Part shown: positions 7,614-14,644 of the stretch, one piece after another
Numbering within the stretch: position 1 is the stretch's first letter
Layout of the letters: the number at the start of each line of letters is the position of its first letter
Assembly (NCBI GenBank): GCA_003486645.1
Contig: DNGI01000303.1
Location: 9,364 to 25,623 of the forward strand
Reading direction: 5' to 3'
From: Cyanobacteria bacterium UBA11370
Lineage (GTDB): Bacteria; Cyanobacteriota; Cyanobacteriia; Cyanobacteriales; Coleofasciculaceae
DNA: 16,260 nucleotides
Notes under the pieces: generated by a model
The model's input: the letters and a program-made list of their open reading frames with translations, nothing else
Told to the model about the DNA's origin: nothing
The model's database searches: none
Made by a program: the position numbers and the translations under genes

Positions 7614-9857
7614 ATGAACAGAGAGGCGATCGCTATCCCACCCCTAGAGGTATGGGCAGGAGTAGAATGTACAGTTAACCGCGTCGCTGACCAATATTTC
7701 GACCAACTGGAGCGAAACGGTCATGCCACGCGCCTGGAAGACCTCGATTTATTTGCAGAACTTGGAGTACGTGCCATCCGTTATCCGGTACTGTGGGAGA
7801 GGATTGCACCGAACGGTTTAGAGACTGCTGACTGGTCGTGGGCGGATGAGCGATTGGGGCGTTTGCACGAACTCGGCATTCGCCCAATCGTCGGACTGGT
7901 TCACCACGGCAGCGGCCCACGATACACTAGCCTCATTGATCCAGCCTTCCCTAATCAGCTAGCCGAGTTTGCCCATGCCGTTGCAGAACGCTATCCGTGG
8001 GTAGACAGTTACACACCCGTTAACGAACCGCTAACGACAGCGCGATTTAGTGGACTATATGGTTATTGGTATCCTCATGGGCGGGATGGGCTAACTTTCG
8101 CCCGTGCGTTGCTGACGGAGTGCCGCGCCACTATCCTCTCAATGCAAGCCATTCGTCAGATCAATCCTGCTGCCCAGTTGGTACAGACCGACGACTTGGG
8201 TAAGATTTTCAGTACACCGCTCCTCGCGTATCAGGCAGAGTTTGAGAATGAGCGTCGTTGGTTGAGCTTCGATCTGCTGTGCGGTCGGGTAAACCGCGAC
8301 CATCTGATGTGGGAGTACCTGCGATGGCTTGGCATCAGCGAAGCCGAACTCGATCTATTCTTAGAGACTCCTTGTCCGCCGGATATTATCGGCATGAACC
8401 ATTATGTGACAAGCGATCGCTTCTTGGATGAGCGTCTCGAACGTTACCCTGGCTGCTGTCACGCGGGAAACGAACGGCACAGGTACGCAGATGTAGAGGC
8501 AGTACGGGTCTGCGCTCAAGGTTTGGCTGGCCCCCGCTTGTTGATGAGAGAGGCATGGGAGCGCTACGGCTTGCCGTTGGCTGTGACGGAGGTACACTTA
8601 GGCTGTACCCGTGAGGAGCAGTTGCGCTGGCTTTACGAGGTTTGGGATGCAGCAAGGAGTCTGAAGTACGAGGGTGTAGATGTACGCGCTGTGACAGCTT
8701 GGTCTTTGCTGGGTACTTACGACTGGAATACTTTAGTAACCCGTGCTGATGGTCACTATGAGCCGGGTGTGTTCGATGTGCGCTCAAGCTTACCCCGTCC
8801 TACAGCCCTCGCCCGAATGATAAGCCATTTAGCTACGGGGCGCGAGTACGATCACCCCGTTCTCGATATACCGGGATGGTGGTGTAGAACCCAACGACTA
8901 CTCTACCCACCTGTCGATTGTCATGTTGGATTGGATCACAAACACAACCAAAAATTATCCGACCCAACCAGGGATTCGATCACCCAAAATCCAAAATCTA
9001 AAATCCAAAATGCACCACGTCCCCTTGCTATCATTGGCGCGAGAGGAACGCTAGGGAAGGCTTTCGCCCGTCTGTGTGACATTCGAGGCATCCCCTACCA
9101 CCTCCTAACCCGCCAGGAAATGGACATTACTAACCCCGCGTCCGTGGATGCGGCTATTACGGAATTAAATCCGTGGGCGGTGGTGAATGCGGCTGGGTAT
9201 GTTCGGGTGGATGATGCGGAACGTGAACCTGACATTTGCTTGCGCGTAAACGCTGAGGGTCCAGCTATCCTGGCTGCTGCTTGCGCTCGTCAGGGGGTGG
9301 CGCTGCTCACGTTTTCATCCGATCTTGTATTCGATGGAACTGGTGCTAACCCTTATGTAGAAAGTAACACAGTTGCACCGCTTAATGTGTATGGACGTAG
9401 TAAAGTCGAGGCGGAGGTGCGGGTTTTAACGGCTTATCCCTCATCGCTGGTAATCCGCACGAGTGCATTCTTTGGGCCGTGGGATGAGTACAACTTCGTT
9501 ACTATTGCACTACGTCAGTTAGCGGCTGGACATACGTTCGTAGCCGCAGAGGACTCGGTGGTTTCGCCGACCTATGTCCCGGATCTAGTCAATGCCAGTC
9601 TCGATTTGTTAATTGATGGCGAGTGTGGCTTGTGGCATTTGGCGAATAAGAGTGCGATCGCTTGGGCGGAGTTAGCACGGTTGGCGGCTTCTATGGCTGG
9701 TGTTGATGCCTCTCGGATTGAAGGTCGTCCTACGCGAGAACTTGGTTTTGCGGCTGTCCGACCTACATACAGTGTTCTCGGTAGTGAACGTGGCGTGTTA
9801 CTCCCTAGTCTTGATAATGCCATTTCCCGCTATTTCAATGAGCGACAACCCTTTTAG
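7614..9857 (+). CDS. Fused GH1 glycosidase-like domain and RmlD-like reductase
   Basis: A 747-residue two-domain protein. Residues about 10-415 form a GH1-type TIM barrel with the acid/base motif TPVNEP (E138) and a probable nucleophile E326 in VTEVHLG. The usual GH1 HWDLP-type motif is replaced by VHHGSGP (96-102) and the canonical TENG by TEVH, so specificity probably differs from ordinary beta-glucosidases. Residues about 468-740 are an extended SDR of the dTDP-4-dehydrorhamnose reductase type: IIGARGTLGKAF (473-484) for NAD(P)H, SSDLVFDG (568-575), and catalytic YGRSK (593-597). The linker (about 440-467) is low-complexity and encoded by an STRR. RmlD makes dTDP-L-rhamnose; the exact sugar here is inferred only. 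There is no clear ribosome site. It probably shares a transcript with the genes on either side, the next starting 34 bp after its stop. Confidence 0.87.
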   Translation: MNREAIAIPPLEVWAGVECTVNRVADQYFDQLERNGHATRLEDLDLFAELGVRAIRYPVLWERIAPNGLETADWSWADERLGRLHELGIRPIVGLVHHGSGPRYTSLIDPAFPNQLAEFAHAVAERYPWVDSYTPVNEPLTTARFSGLYGYWYPHGRDGLTFARALLTECRATILSMQAIRQINPAAQLVQTDDLGKIFSTPLLAYQAEFENERRWLSFDLLCGRVNRDHLMWEYLRWLGISEAELDLFLETPCPPDIIGMNHYVTSDRFLDERLERYPGCCHAGNERHRYADVEAVRVCAQGLAGPRLLMREAWERYGLPLAVTEVHLGCTREEQLRWLYEVWDAARSLKYEGVDVRAVTAWSLLGTYDWNTLVTRADGHYEPGVFDVRSSLPRPTALARMISHLATGREYDHPVLDIPGWWCRTQRLLYPPVDCHVGLDHKHNQKLSDPTRDSITQNPKSKIQNAPRPLAIIGARGTLGKAFARLCDIRGIPYHLLTRQEMDITNPASVDAAITELNPWAVVNAAGYVRVDDAEREPDICLRVNAEGPAILAAACARQGVALLTFSSDLVFDGTGANPYVESNTVAPLNVYGRSKVEAEVRVLTAYPSSLVIRTSAFFGPWDEYNFVTIALRQLAAGHTFVAAEDSVVSPTYVPDLVNASLDLLIDGECGLWHLANKSAIAWAELARLAASMAGVDASRIEGRPTRELGFAAVRPTYSVLGSERGVLLPSLDNAISRYFNERQPF
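8984..9011. repeat. Heptamer STRR inside the GH1/RmlD linker
   Basis: Four consecutive heptamers, CCAAAAT, CCAAAAT, CTAAAAT, CCAAAAT, lie exactly between the two domain-coding regions and are translated as part of the linker (QNPKSKIQN, about residues 458-466). A 7-base unit changes frame with each copy, so only some copy numbers keep the fusion open. Confidence 0.9.
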
Positions 9858-9891
9858 ATATTCCACAGCCAACATTCTTTTATAAAGTTCG

Positions 9892-10386
9892 ATGGAGAAA
9901 CCCCATAACCACTACCGATTATTGATTGCCGCTGGTATCCTACTGGGCATGAGTTTTGCAGGATTCTTTGATAGCATCGTGCTGCACCAAATCCTGCAAT
10001 GGCATCATATGTTGACGAGTGTTCAGCCGACTACAACTATCGGTAATTTAGAACTAAATACGCTCTGGGATGGTTTGTTTAATATCGCCACTTATGCAAT
10101 GACTTTAGCTGGAGTTGTGTTGCTCTGGCGTGCAGGTCAACGTGGCGACTTTGTGGGAGTGTCAAAGATGTTTAGTGGTTCTTTGCTCATGGGTGCAGGA
10201 TTGTTCAACGTGATTGAAGGTTTGATCAACCACCACATTCTAGGCATTCATCATGTGAAATCAGGACCCAATCAACTCGCTTGGGATCTGGGATTTCTGG
10301 CTATTGGTACCGTTTTGGCTGTAGTCGGCTGGATTCTGTTACAAGATAGGCAATCCAATATCGCAACTACTGAAATTAAACATTAA
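9892..10386 (+). CDS. DUF2243 family membrane protein
   Basis: A small integral membrane protein of unknown function. Four hydrophobic helices fit residues about 8-30, 62-80, 92-112 and 130-151. Conserved blocks are GFFDSIVLHQILQWHHM (24-40), WDGLFN (59-64) and NVIEGLINHHILGIHHV (106-122). The many His residues near membrane edges hint at metal or haem contact, which is my inference. The start is set by the length of the family; only a weak ribosome site is visible. It lies 34 bp after the GH1/RmlD gene and 21 bp before galE on the same strand, so operon membership is likely. Why a DUF2243 protein sits among sugar-nucleotide genes is unclear; it could be a passenger or have a role in envelope function. 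Confidence 0.85.
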   Translation: MEKPHNHYRLLIAAGILLGMSFAGFFDSIVLHQILQWHHMLTSVQPTTTIGNLELNTLWDGLFNIATYAMTLAGVVLLWRAGQRGDFVGVSKMFSGSLLMGAGLFNVIEGLINHHILGIHHVKSGPNQLAWDLGFLAIGTVLAVVGWILLQDRQSNIATTEIKH

Positions 10387-10407
10387 AACATTACAGGAAG
10401 AAGAAAT

Positions 10408-11484
10408 ATGTTTCAGGGTCAATCTACTATTTTAGTCACAGGGGGAGCAGGATATATTGGCTCCCACGCTGTATTAGCTCTTAAACAGGCAGGCTACGAA
10501 GTCATTGTTCTGGATAACCTATCCTATGGACATCGAGAATTAGTGGAACAGGTCTTGCAGGTTAAGTTGATTGTTGGTGATATCAGCGATCGCGCCCTCC
10601 TCGACCACATATTTATAACCCACAATATCACGGCGGTAATGCACTTTGCGGCTTATATTGCTGTCGGTGAATCTGTTACCGACCCAGCCAAATATTATCG
10701 CAATAATGTTACGGGCACTCTCACGCTTTTAGAAGCGATGATAGCAGCCTCTATCAAGACATTTGTCTTTTCTTCGAGTTGCGCTCTCTATGGGATACCG
10801 AAGAGTATTCCCCTGGTTGAAGACCATCCTCAAGACCCGATTAGTCCTTATGCAACGACGAAGTGGATGGTAGAGCGGATTTTGTCTGATTTTGATCAAG
10901 CTTATAACTTAAAGTCTGTCTGTTTCCGCTATTTTAATGCCGCTGGGGCTGACCCAACTGGGTTGCTTGGTGAAGACCACACGCCTGAAACTCACCTAAT
11001 TCCACTGGTAATTTTTGCGGCGTTGGGTAAACGGGAGTCTGTATCAATTTTTGGTACAGATTATCCAACCAGAGATGGTACTTGCATTCGGGATTATATT
11101 CACGTCACTGACTTAGCACAAGCCCATGTTTTGGGTTTAGAATACCTGCTTAACGGAGGAGAAAGTACGGTATTTAATCTAGGAAATGGCAGCGGATTTT
11201 CCGTCCGGGAAGTGATAGAAACCACGAGGGAAGTAACAGGCAAAGATATTAAAATCGTGGAATGCGATCGCCGACCTGGCGACCCACCTGTTTTAGTCGG
11301 AAGTAGCGACAAAGCTAGAAACGTTTTGGGTTGGCAGCCTCAATACTCAGATTTAAAGGATATCTTGACTCACGCATGGCAGTGGCATCAGCAGCGGCAT
11401 GGAACTTACTTTCGACGAGAAATTCCGGAACTTCTCAGTGAGGGGAGAAGAGAGATTAGAGCGAGAAATTACTTTTCTAGTTAA
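10408..11484 (+). CDS. galE: UDP-glucose 4-epimerase
   Basis: An extended short-chain dehydrogenase/reductase that interconverts UDP-glucose and UDP-galactose with tightly bound NAD+. The cofactor loop is TGGAGYIG (11-18); the catalytic residues fit S124 (FSSSCALYG) and Y148-xxx-K152 (YATTK). FRYFNAAGADP (173-183) and the RDGTCIRDYIHVTDLA block (222-237) are typical of GalE. A good ribosome site, AGGAAG, precedes the ATG by seven bases. The body of the family ends near WQWHQQRH (325-331); about 27 extra, charged residues follow, of unknown role. As the last gene of the block it would supply UDP-galactopyranose to the mutase domain encoded 3 kb upstream, and also completes the Leloir route with GalT. 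Confidence 0.94.
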   Translation: MFQGQSTILVTGGAGYIGSHAVLALKQAGYEVIVLDNLSYGHRELVEQVLQVKLIVGDISDRALLDHIFITHNITAVMHFAAYIAVGESVTDPAKYYRNNVTGTLTLLEAMIAASIKTFVFSSSCALYGIPKSIPLVEDHPQDPISPYATTKWMVERILSDFDQAYNLKSVCFRYFNAAGADPTGLLGEDHTPETHLIPLVIFAALGKRESVSIFGTDYPTRDGTCIRDYIHVTDLAQAHVLGLEYLLNGGESTVFNLGNGSGFSVREVIETTREVTGKDIKIVECDRRPGDPPVLVGSSDKARNVLGWQPQYSDLKDILTHAWQWHQQRHGTYFRREIPELLSEGRREIRARNYFSS

Positions 11485-11523
11485 CCAATCTATTACAGTC
11501 CATTCAAAATAAATTATTTCAAG

Positions 11524-11733
11524 TTACAAACTTACTTGTTGACTGAGGTGTTGAAGCTGATTTCCGATCCAATTAAAACCCATCGCTATACACTGAGGGC
11601 AAATATCCCCGTAGCTATCACCCCTCTCGTTACATACAATTACCCTTGCTTCTCTCATCTCAAACGGCTCCCGGCACGTTAAGCACGTTTGGTAATTTTT
11701 CAATAAGCTGTTGCATTCAATTTGAAATTGCAT
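11524..11733 (-). CDS. Small Cys-rich (zinc-ribbon-like) protein
   Basis: A 69-residue protein with CLTC (17-20) and CPQC (45-48), plus C34, spaced as in a treble-clef or zinc-ribbon fold. This suggests a structural metal site. The sequence looks like a conserved cyanobacterial hypothetical, but I do not know a function. It is convergent with galE (39 bp between stop codons) and has only a weak AAAGA upstream of its ATG. The Cys pairs and clean composition make it a credible gene despite its size. Confidence 0.68.
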   Translation of the reverse strand: MQFQIECNSLLKNYQTCLTCREPFEMREARVIVCNERGDSYGDICPQCIAMGFNWIGNQLQHLSQQVSL

Positions 11734-11861
11734 GATTTATCTTTATAAGCCGATTTTTACAGATTTCAAGAGAGTCATCTCTGGTTAATAAGAAAATACT
11801 GTTTTTGTTACTTTAAAAACCTCTATCCAAAGGTTAATTTTAATAAGAGTAATATTTGCCA

Positions 11862-12440
11862 TTATAAGATTAAATCTATTGGTATTTTTTTAAGTACATC
11901 ATAGTGTGGATCATTTTCTTGACTTAGCTTTAAAAATACGAACTCATCACCATTCGTTGCCATGCAAAAGGCTGCGCGATCGCTCCTTGGACTCGCTAAC
12001 ATATAAGCAAGTAACTGGGGGAAAGCTGCCGGAACTGGAATACTCGTCCGCTTCGACTCAACGACCAAAATCCAAAGTTGTTCCTGTACGACTAACGTAT
12101 CAATAAAACCGCGAATTGTCTCTTCAGGATCGTCAAGTTCTAAGCAAATACCGTAAGGCGAACGAATGCGGAAGGGTGGGTCGAGAAACCCGGCAATTTC
12201 TAACAGTGGGGAAACCACTACCAGGTTAATTGTACCTTCCAATAATAAACTATCGTTGCGATGATAATCATAGCGTTGCTTAATCCGAGAAATACCCGCT
12301 TGTTCCCGTTCATCAAGTTCAGGTAAATCTTCCACCCACTCATTGAAAAAGCGATCGCTATCTGCTTGATGCAAATTACAGCGAACTCGAAGATCGCTTA
12401 AACTCTTAATGGTGTCAGTAATCCCTAAACCAGTAACCAT
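11862..12440 (-). CDS. Stand-alone HsdR-N-like PD-(D/E)xK protein, copy 1
   Basis: A 192-residue protein like the N-terminal nuclease domain of type I restriction R subunits, but with no helicase domain. The PD-(D/E)xK core fits D114 (GFIDTLVV), E128-S-K130 (WILVVESKRT) and Q142 (PQLLAYMLA). It is homologous along most of its length to the protein at 14624-15262. That paralogue has an extra C-terminal stretch of about 20 residues (NPGNELYDVLRILKR) which this one lacks, so the tail may have been lost or replaced. Such short proteins are numerous in cyanobacteria, and partner genes (HsdM/HsdS) are absent here. A DNA-cleaving role is unproven. Confidence 0.75.
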   Translation of the reverse strand: MVTGLGITDTIKSLSDLRVRCNLHQADSDRFFNEWVEDLPELDEREQAGISRIKQRYDYHRNDSLLLEGTINLVVVSPLLEIAGFLDPPFRIRSPYGICLELDDPEETIRGFIDTLVVQEQLWILVVESKRTSIPVPAAFPQLLAYMLASPRSDRAAFCMATNGDEFVFLKLSQENDPHYDVLKKIPIDLIL

Positions 12441-12514
12441 CTGCTCAAACTGATACTATTTCACTTTAAGTATAAAACCTTTAATTTAAGGCTAATGAAT
12501 AATAGCTTTTGAAT

Positions 12515-12535
12515 AATTAGCAATTAGCACTTAGC
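12515..12535. repeat. Heptamer STRR (AATTAGC, 3 copies)
   Basis: AATTAGC, AATTAGC, ACTTAGC in tandem in the 195-bp gap between the HsdR-N-like gene and the LuxR gene. It is the same motif family as the arrays at 7553 and 13371. Confidence 0.6.
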
Positions 12536-12578
12536 ACTATAGTAATTCTCAGATGGGTGAGATACACTTAATTTTCTT

Positions 12579-12592
12579 CCCCACTCCCCACT
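12579..12592. repeat. Heptamer STRR (CCCCACT, 2 copies)
   Basis: Two exact CCCCACT units followed by CCCTAAA, a second STRR motif class, 44 bp beyond the 3' end of the LuxR gene. Confidence 0.5.
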
Positions 12593-12635
12593 CCCTAAAA
12601 TCTAGAGAACCGCTATATCTATGATTGCCTCAATT

Positions 12636-13352
12636 CTAACTACCTTGCAACCGCGCCACCAATTCCGCACGCGCCGACACATTTAACTTGCGAAACATCC
12701 GTTTTAATGCCTGCTTGACTGAATTTTGCGTAATCCAAAGTTCCGCACCAATTTCTGCATTGGTTAACCCTTTCGCAACTAATTCTGCAATTTCCCGTTC
12801 CCGTGGAGTTAGACAACTGCTGGGTAATAATGCGTTCGATTTTGGAGGTTGCGATCGCAAGGTTGCCAAACGTGAGGACAGATGAAGACACAAACCTGTC
12901 AAATCAGCTAAATCTCGATAATCAAACGCAGGCGCATCATTAGGACGTGCAAAATAAACCCCACCCATTAAACGACCACTGCTAACAATTGGTCCCATCA
13001 TGATATGCTCATGATTATAGTGAGCGTAACAATTTTGGTAGAGTTCAGATTGTTTCCAAACTTCTGGAGAAAGCACCAACGCTTCGTGTGCGGGAGCATG
13101 GTGTTCAATGACATAACGTAACACCGGATCGATTCTGCGACCTAGTTTATCGTAGCGCTCTATAAACGCATCTGCATCGGGGCAACCTTGCATTTGCACT
13201 TCAGCTAGGCTAGATTCCTCATTCAGCAAACACAGACCCCAATATTGCGCGTTAAAATGCTCACCTAACGCATCCATTAAGTGTAGACGAAGTTCCTGCT
13301 CATCACGAGCATTTGCGATCGCTTGGAAGAGATTATGTAAGGAATTGACCAT
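12636..13352 (-). CDS. LuxR-type transcriptional regulator with N-terminal sensor domain
   Basis: A 238-residue DNA-binding regulator. Residues about 1-165 look like a GAF-type sensor domain, with no phospho-acceptor receiver. Residues 181-235 form a LuxR (NarL/FixJ) helix-turn-helix: LTPREREIAELVAKGLTNAEIG (181-202) and the recognition helix around ITQNSVKQALKRMFRKLNV (207-225). The ligand, if any, is unknown; a GAF domain could bind a small molecule or chromophore, and no conserved chromophore Cys is assigned. An 84-nt heptamer array begins 18 bp upstream of the ATG, inside the likely leader or promoter. It is transcribed away from the DUF3386 gene. Target genes cannot be read from the sequence. 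Confidence 0.85.
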   Translation of the reverse strand: MVNSLHNLFQAIANARDEQELRLHLMDALGEHFNAQYWGLCLLNEESSLAEVQMQGCPDADAFIERYDKLGRRIDPVLRYVIEHHAPAHEALVLSPEVWKQSELYQNCYAHYNHEHIMMGPIVSSGRLMGGVYFARPNDAPAFDYRDLADLTGLCLHLSSRLATLRSQPPKSNALLPSSCLTPREREIAELVAKGLTNAEIGAELWITQNSVKQALKRMFRKLNVSARAELVARLQGS

Positions 13353-13370
13353 TGATCTGTTATAGATAGC

Positions 13371-13454
13371 GCTAATGGCTAATTGCTCATTGCTAATGGC
13401 TAATGGCTAATGGCTAATTGCTCATTGCTAATTGCTCATCGGGAATTGCTCATT
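13371..13454. repeat. Heptamer STRR array, 12 units
   Basis: Twelve consecutive 7-base units in perfect register: GCTAATG, GCTAATT and GCTCATT variants, with one GCTCATC and one GGGAATT unit. It occupies the region just upstream of the LuxR gene and is the longest array in the window. Units carry no spacers, so it is not a CRISPR. Confidence 0.92.
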
Positions 13455-13492
13455 GTTCAAAAGCCTGTCTTTACCTTATATCAAATACAAAA

Positions 13493-13666
13493 TTGCATTC
13501 ATAGGTAGTCAATTCATTTTCGCCGCGTCAGGAGTGTCCCCCTGTGTGTCTCAACTACTAGGTTTGAATGCAACCGCGTATTAGCTGTTATGCCATTAGC
13601 TTATCAAACTTTCAGTTTGTGCGCGTGGGAACTACAAGAGTGTACCCACTTGAGGTCTATACGCGC
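13493..13666. other. Structured non-coding stretch upstream of the DUF3386 gene
   Basis: Three inverted repeats follow each other. TTGCATTCA/TGAATGCAA (13493-13501 and 13565-13573) is long-range. CAAACT/AGTTTG (13605-13610 and 13614-13619) has a 3-base loop. GCGCGT/ACGCGC (13621-13626 and 13661-13666) encloses GGG/CCC. The stretch could be a leader RNA, a small RNA or a repeat. I recognise no known RNA family, and it is not a tRNA. Confidence 0.35.
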
Positions 13667-13731
13667 TCGATAGTCTCTATTATCCTAGTTTACAGTCACG
13701 CAAAAGCTAACCTACAGGATAAGAAAAGCGC

Positions 13732-14376
13732 ATGATAGCAGTACAAACATCCGCTCGTGAACTCTTTCAAGCAGCGTATGAAAACCGCTACACTTGGGAT
13801 AAAAACTTCCCTGGTTACACCGCCGATATTACGTTCAAGCAGGATGAGCAAGTTTTCACAGGTAAGATTCGCGTTAATCCAGATTTAAAGGCTGAAGTTT
13901 TTGAGGTAGACGACGAAGACGCTAAACAAGCGATTCACAGTCAGTTATGGGAAACGGCAATTCACCGCATCCGTCGCACCTTTGAAGAAACTCACGGGAA
14001 AAATAGCTTCTCTTTTGGGGAAACGGATGAGACAGGCGCGATAGAAATCTTAATGGGAGGTAAAGCAGAAGGCGATCGCTACAAAATCCGTGATAATGAA
14101 GTGTGCCATGTCCACCGTCACATTCACGGTGTTGTCGTTACCATTGATACGTTTAGTTCCCATAAAACGGGTGAAGGTTACTTATCTCACCGCTATGATT
14201 CAGTGTACCACGACCCGAAAACGGGTGAACAAAAGGGCGGAAAAAGTGTGTTTGAGGATAGCTACGAAAAGGTAGGTAACTATTTCATTCTCACCCGTCG
14301 GTTGATTCACACGGAGACAGAAGGCAAAACATCTGTTCAGGAGTTTATCTTCTCAAACGTACAACTTTTAGGTTAA
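13732..14376 (+). CDS. DUF3386 family protein
   Basis: A 214-residue soluble protein of a family found in cyanobacteria and plant plastids, with no established function. The N-terminal ARELFQAAYENRYTWDKNFPGYTAD block (about 8-32) is characteristic. The rest is rich in beta-strand-like, charged sequence (for example HVHRHIHGVVVTIDTFSS, 125-142). No signal peptide, membrane segment or obvious catalytic motif is present. AGGAT lies 11 bases before the ATG. It appears monocistronic, ending in a strong hairpin at 14416-14463. Confidence 0.83.
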   Translation: MIAVQTSARELFQAAYENRYTWDKNFPGYTADITFKQDEQVFTGKIRVNPDLKAEVFEVDDEDAKQAIHSQLWETAIHRIRRTFEETHGKNSFSFGETDETGAIEILMGGKAEGDRYKIRDNEVCHVHRHIHGVVVTIDTFSSHKTGEGYLSHRYDSVYHDPKTGEQKGGKSVFEDSYEKVGNYFILTRRLIHTETEGKTSVQEFIFSNVQLLG

Positions 14377-14415
14377 ACCCTGATAATCCAATTCTGGAGT
14401 TAGAAAAACTAATTC

Positions 14416-14463
14416 TGCCTGCGCGAACTCACAAGATTTTAATCATTTGAATTCGTGCAGGCA
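14416..14463 (+). terminator. Terminator-like hairpin after the DUF3386 gene
   Basis: TGCCTGCGCGAACTC and GAATTCGTGCAGGCA pair at 13 of 15 positions around an 18-base loop. T-rich sequence (ACTTTTGTTTTTG) follows immediately, and the stop codon is about 40 bp upstream. Confidence 0.6.
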
Positions 14464-14498
14464 ACTTTTGTTTTTGTAGGCGTGATTTTATAGTTATC

Positions 14499-14617
14499 AT
14501 ACCAAATCCGCTTTACCAAACCCTTTGTAGATCCAATGGTAGAGACGTTGCAATGCAACGTCTCTACACAATTCCAGCAACTACGATTAAAGGGGGTACA
14601 TAACCCGGATTTGGTAT
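14499..14617. repeat. MITE-like element copy B, 119 bp, intact ends
   Basis: Perfect 12-bp terminal inverted repeats, ATACCAAATCCG (14499-14510) and CGGATTTGGTAT (14606-14617). An internal perfect palindrome at 14539-14567 has two 14-base arms, GTAGAGACGTTGCA, around one A. No ORF is present. It is homologous to the copy at 4382-4503 in opposite orientation. It touches the STRR that supplies the stop codon of the following minus-strand gene. Confidence 0.85.
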
Positions 14618-14644
14618 CAGCAATCAGCAATCAGCTATCAGCAC
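14617..14644. repeat. Heptamer STRR (TCAGCAA, 4 units) at a gene 3' end
   Basis: TCAGCAA, TCAGCAA, TCAGCTA and TCAGCAC in tandem. It overlaps the last codons of the minus-strand gene at 14624-15262 and provides its TGA stop. Confidence 0.8.

Noticed and set aside
13371..13454. CRISPR array
   Set aside because: Units are 7 bp with no spacers and there are no cas genes; this is an STRR.
13621..13666. tRNA-like fold
   Set aside because: It is too short and lacks a T-loop motif and a 7-bp acceptor stem on either strand.
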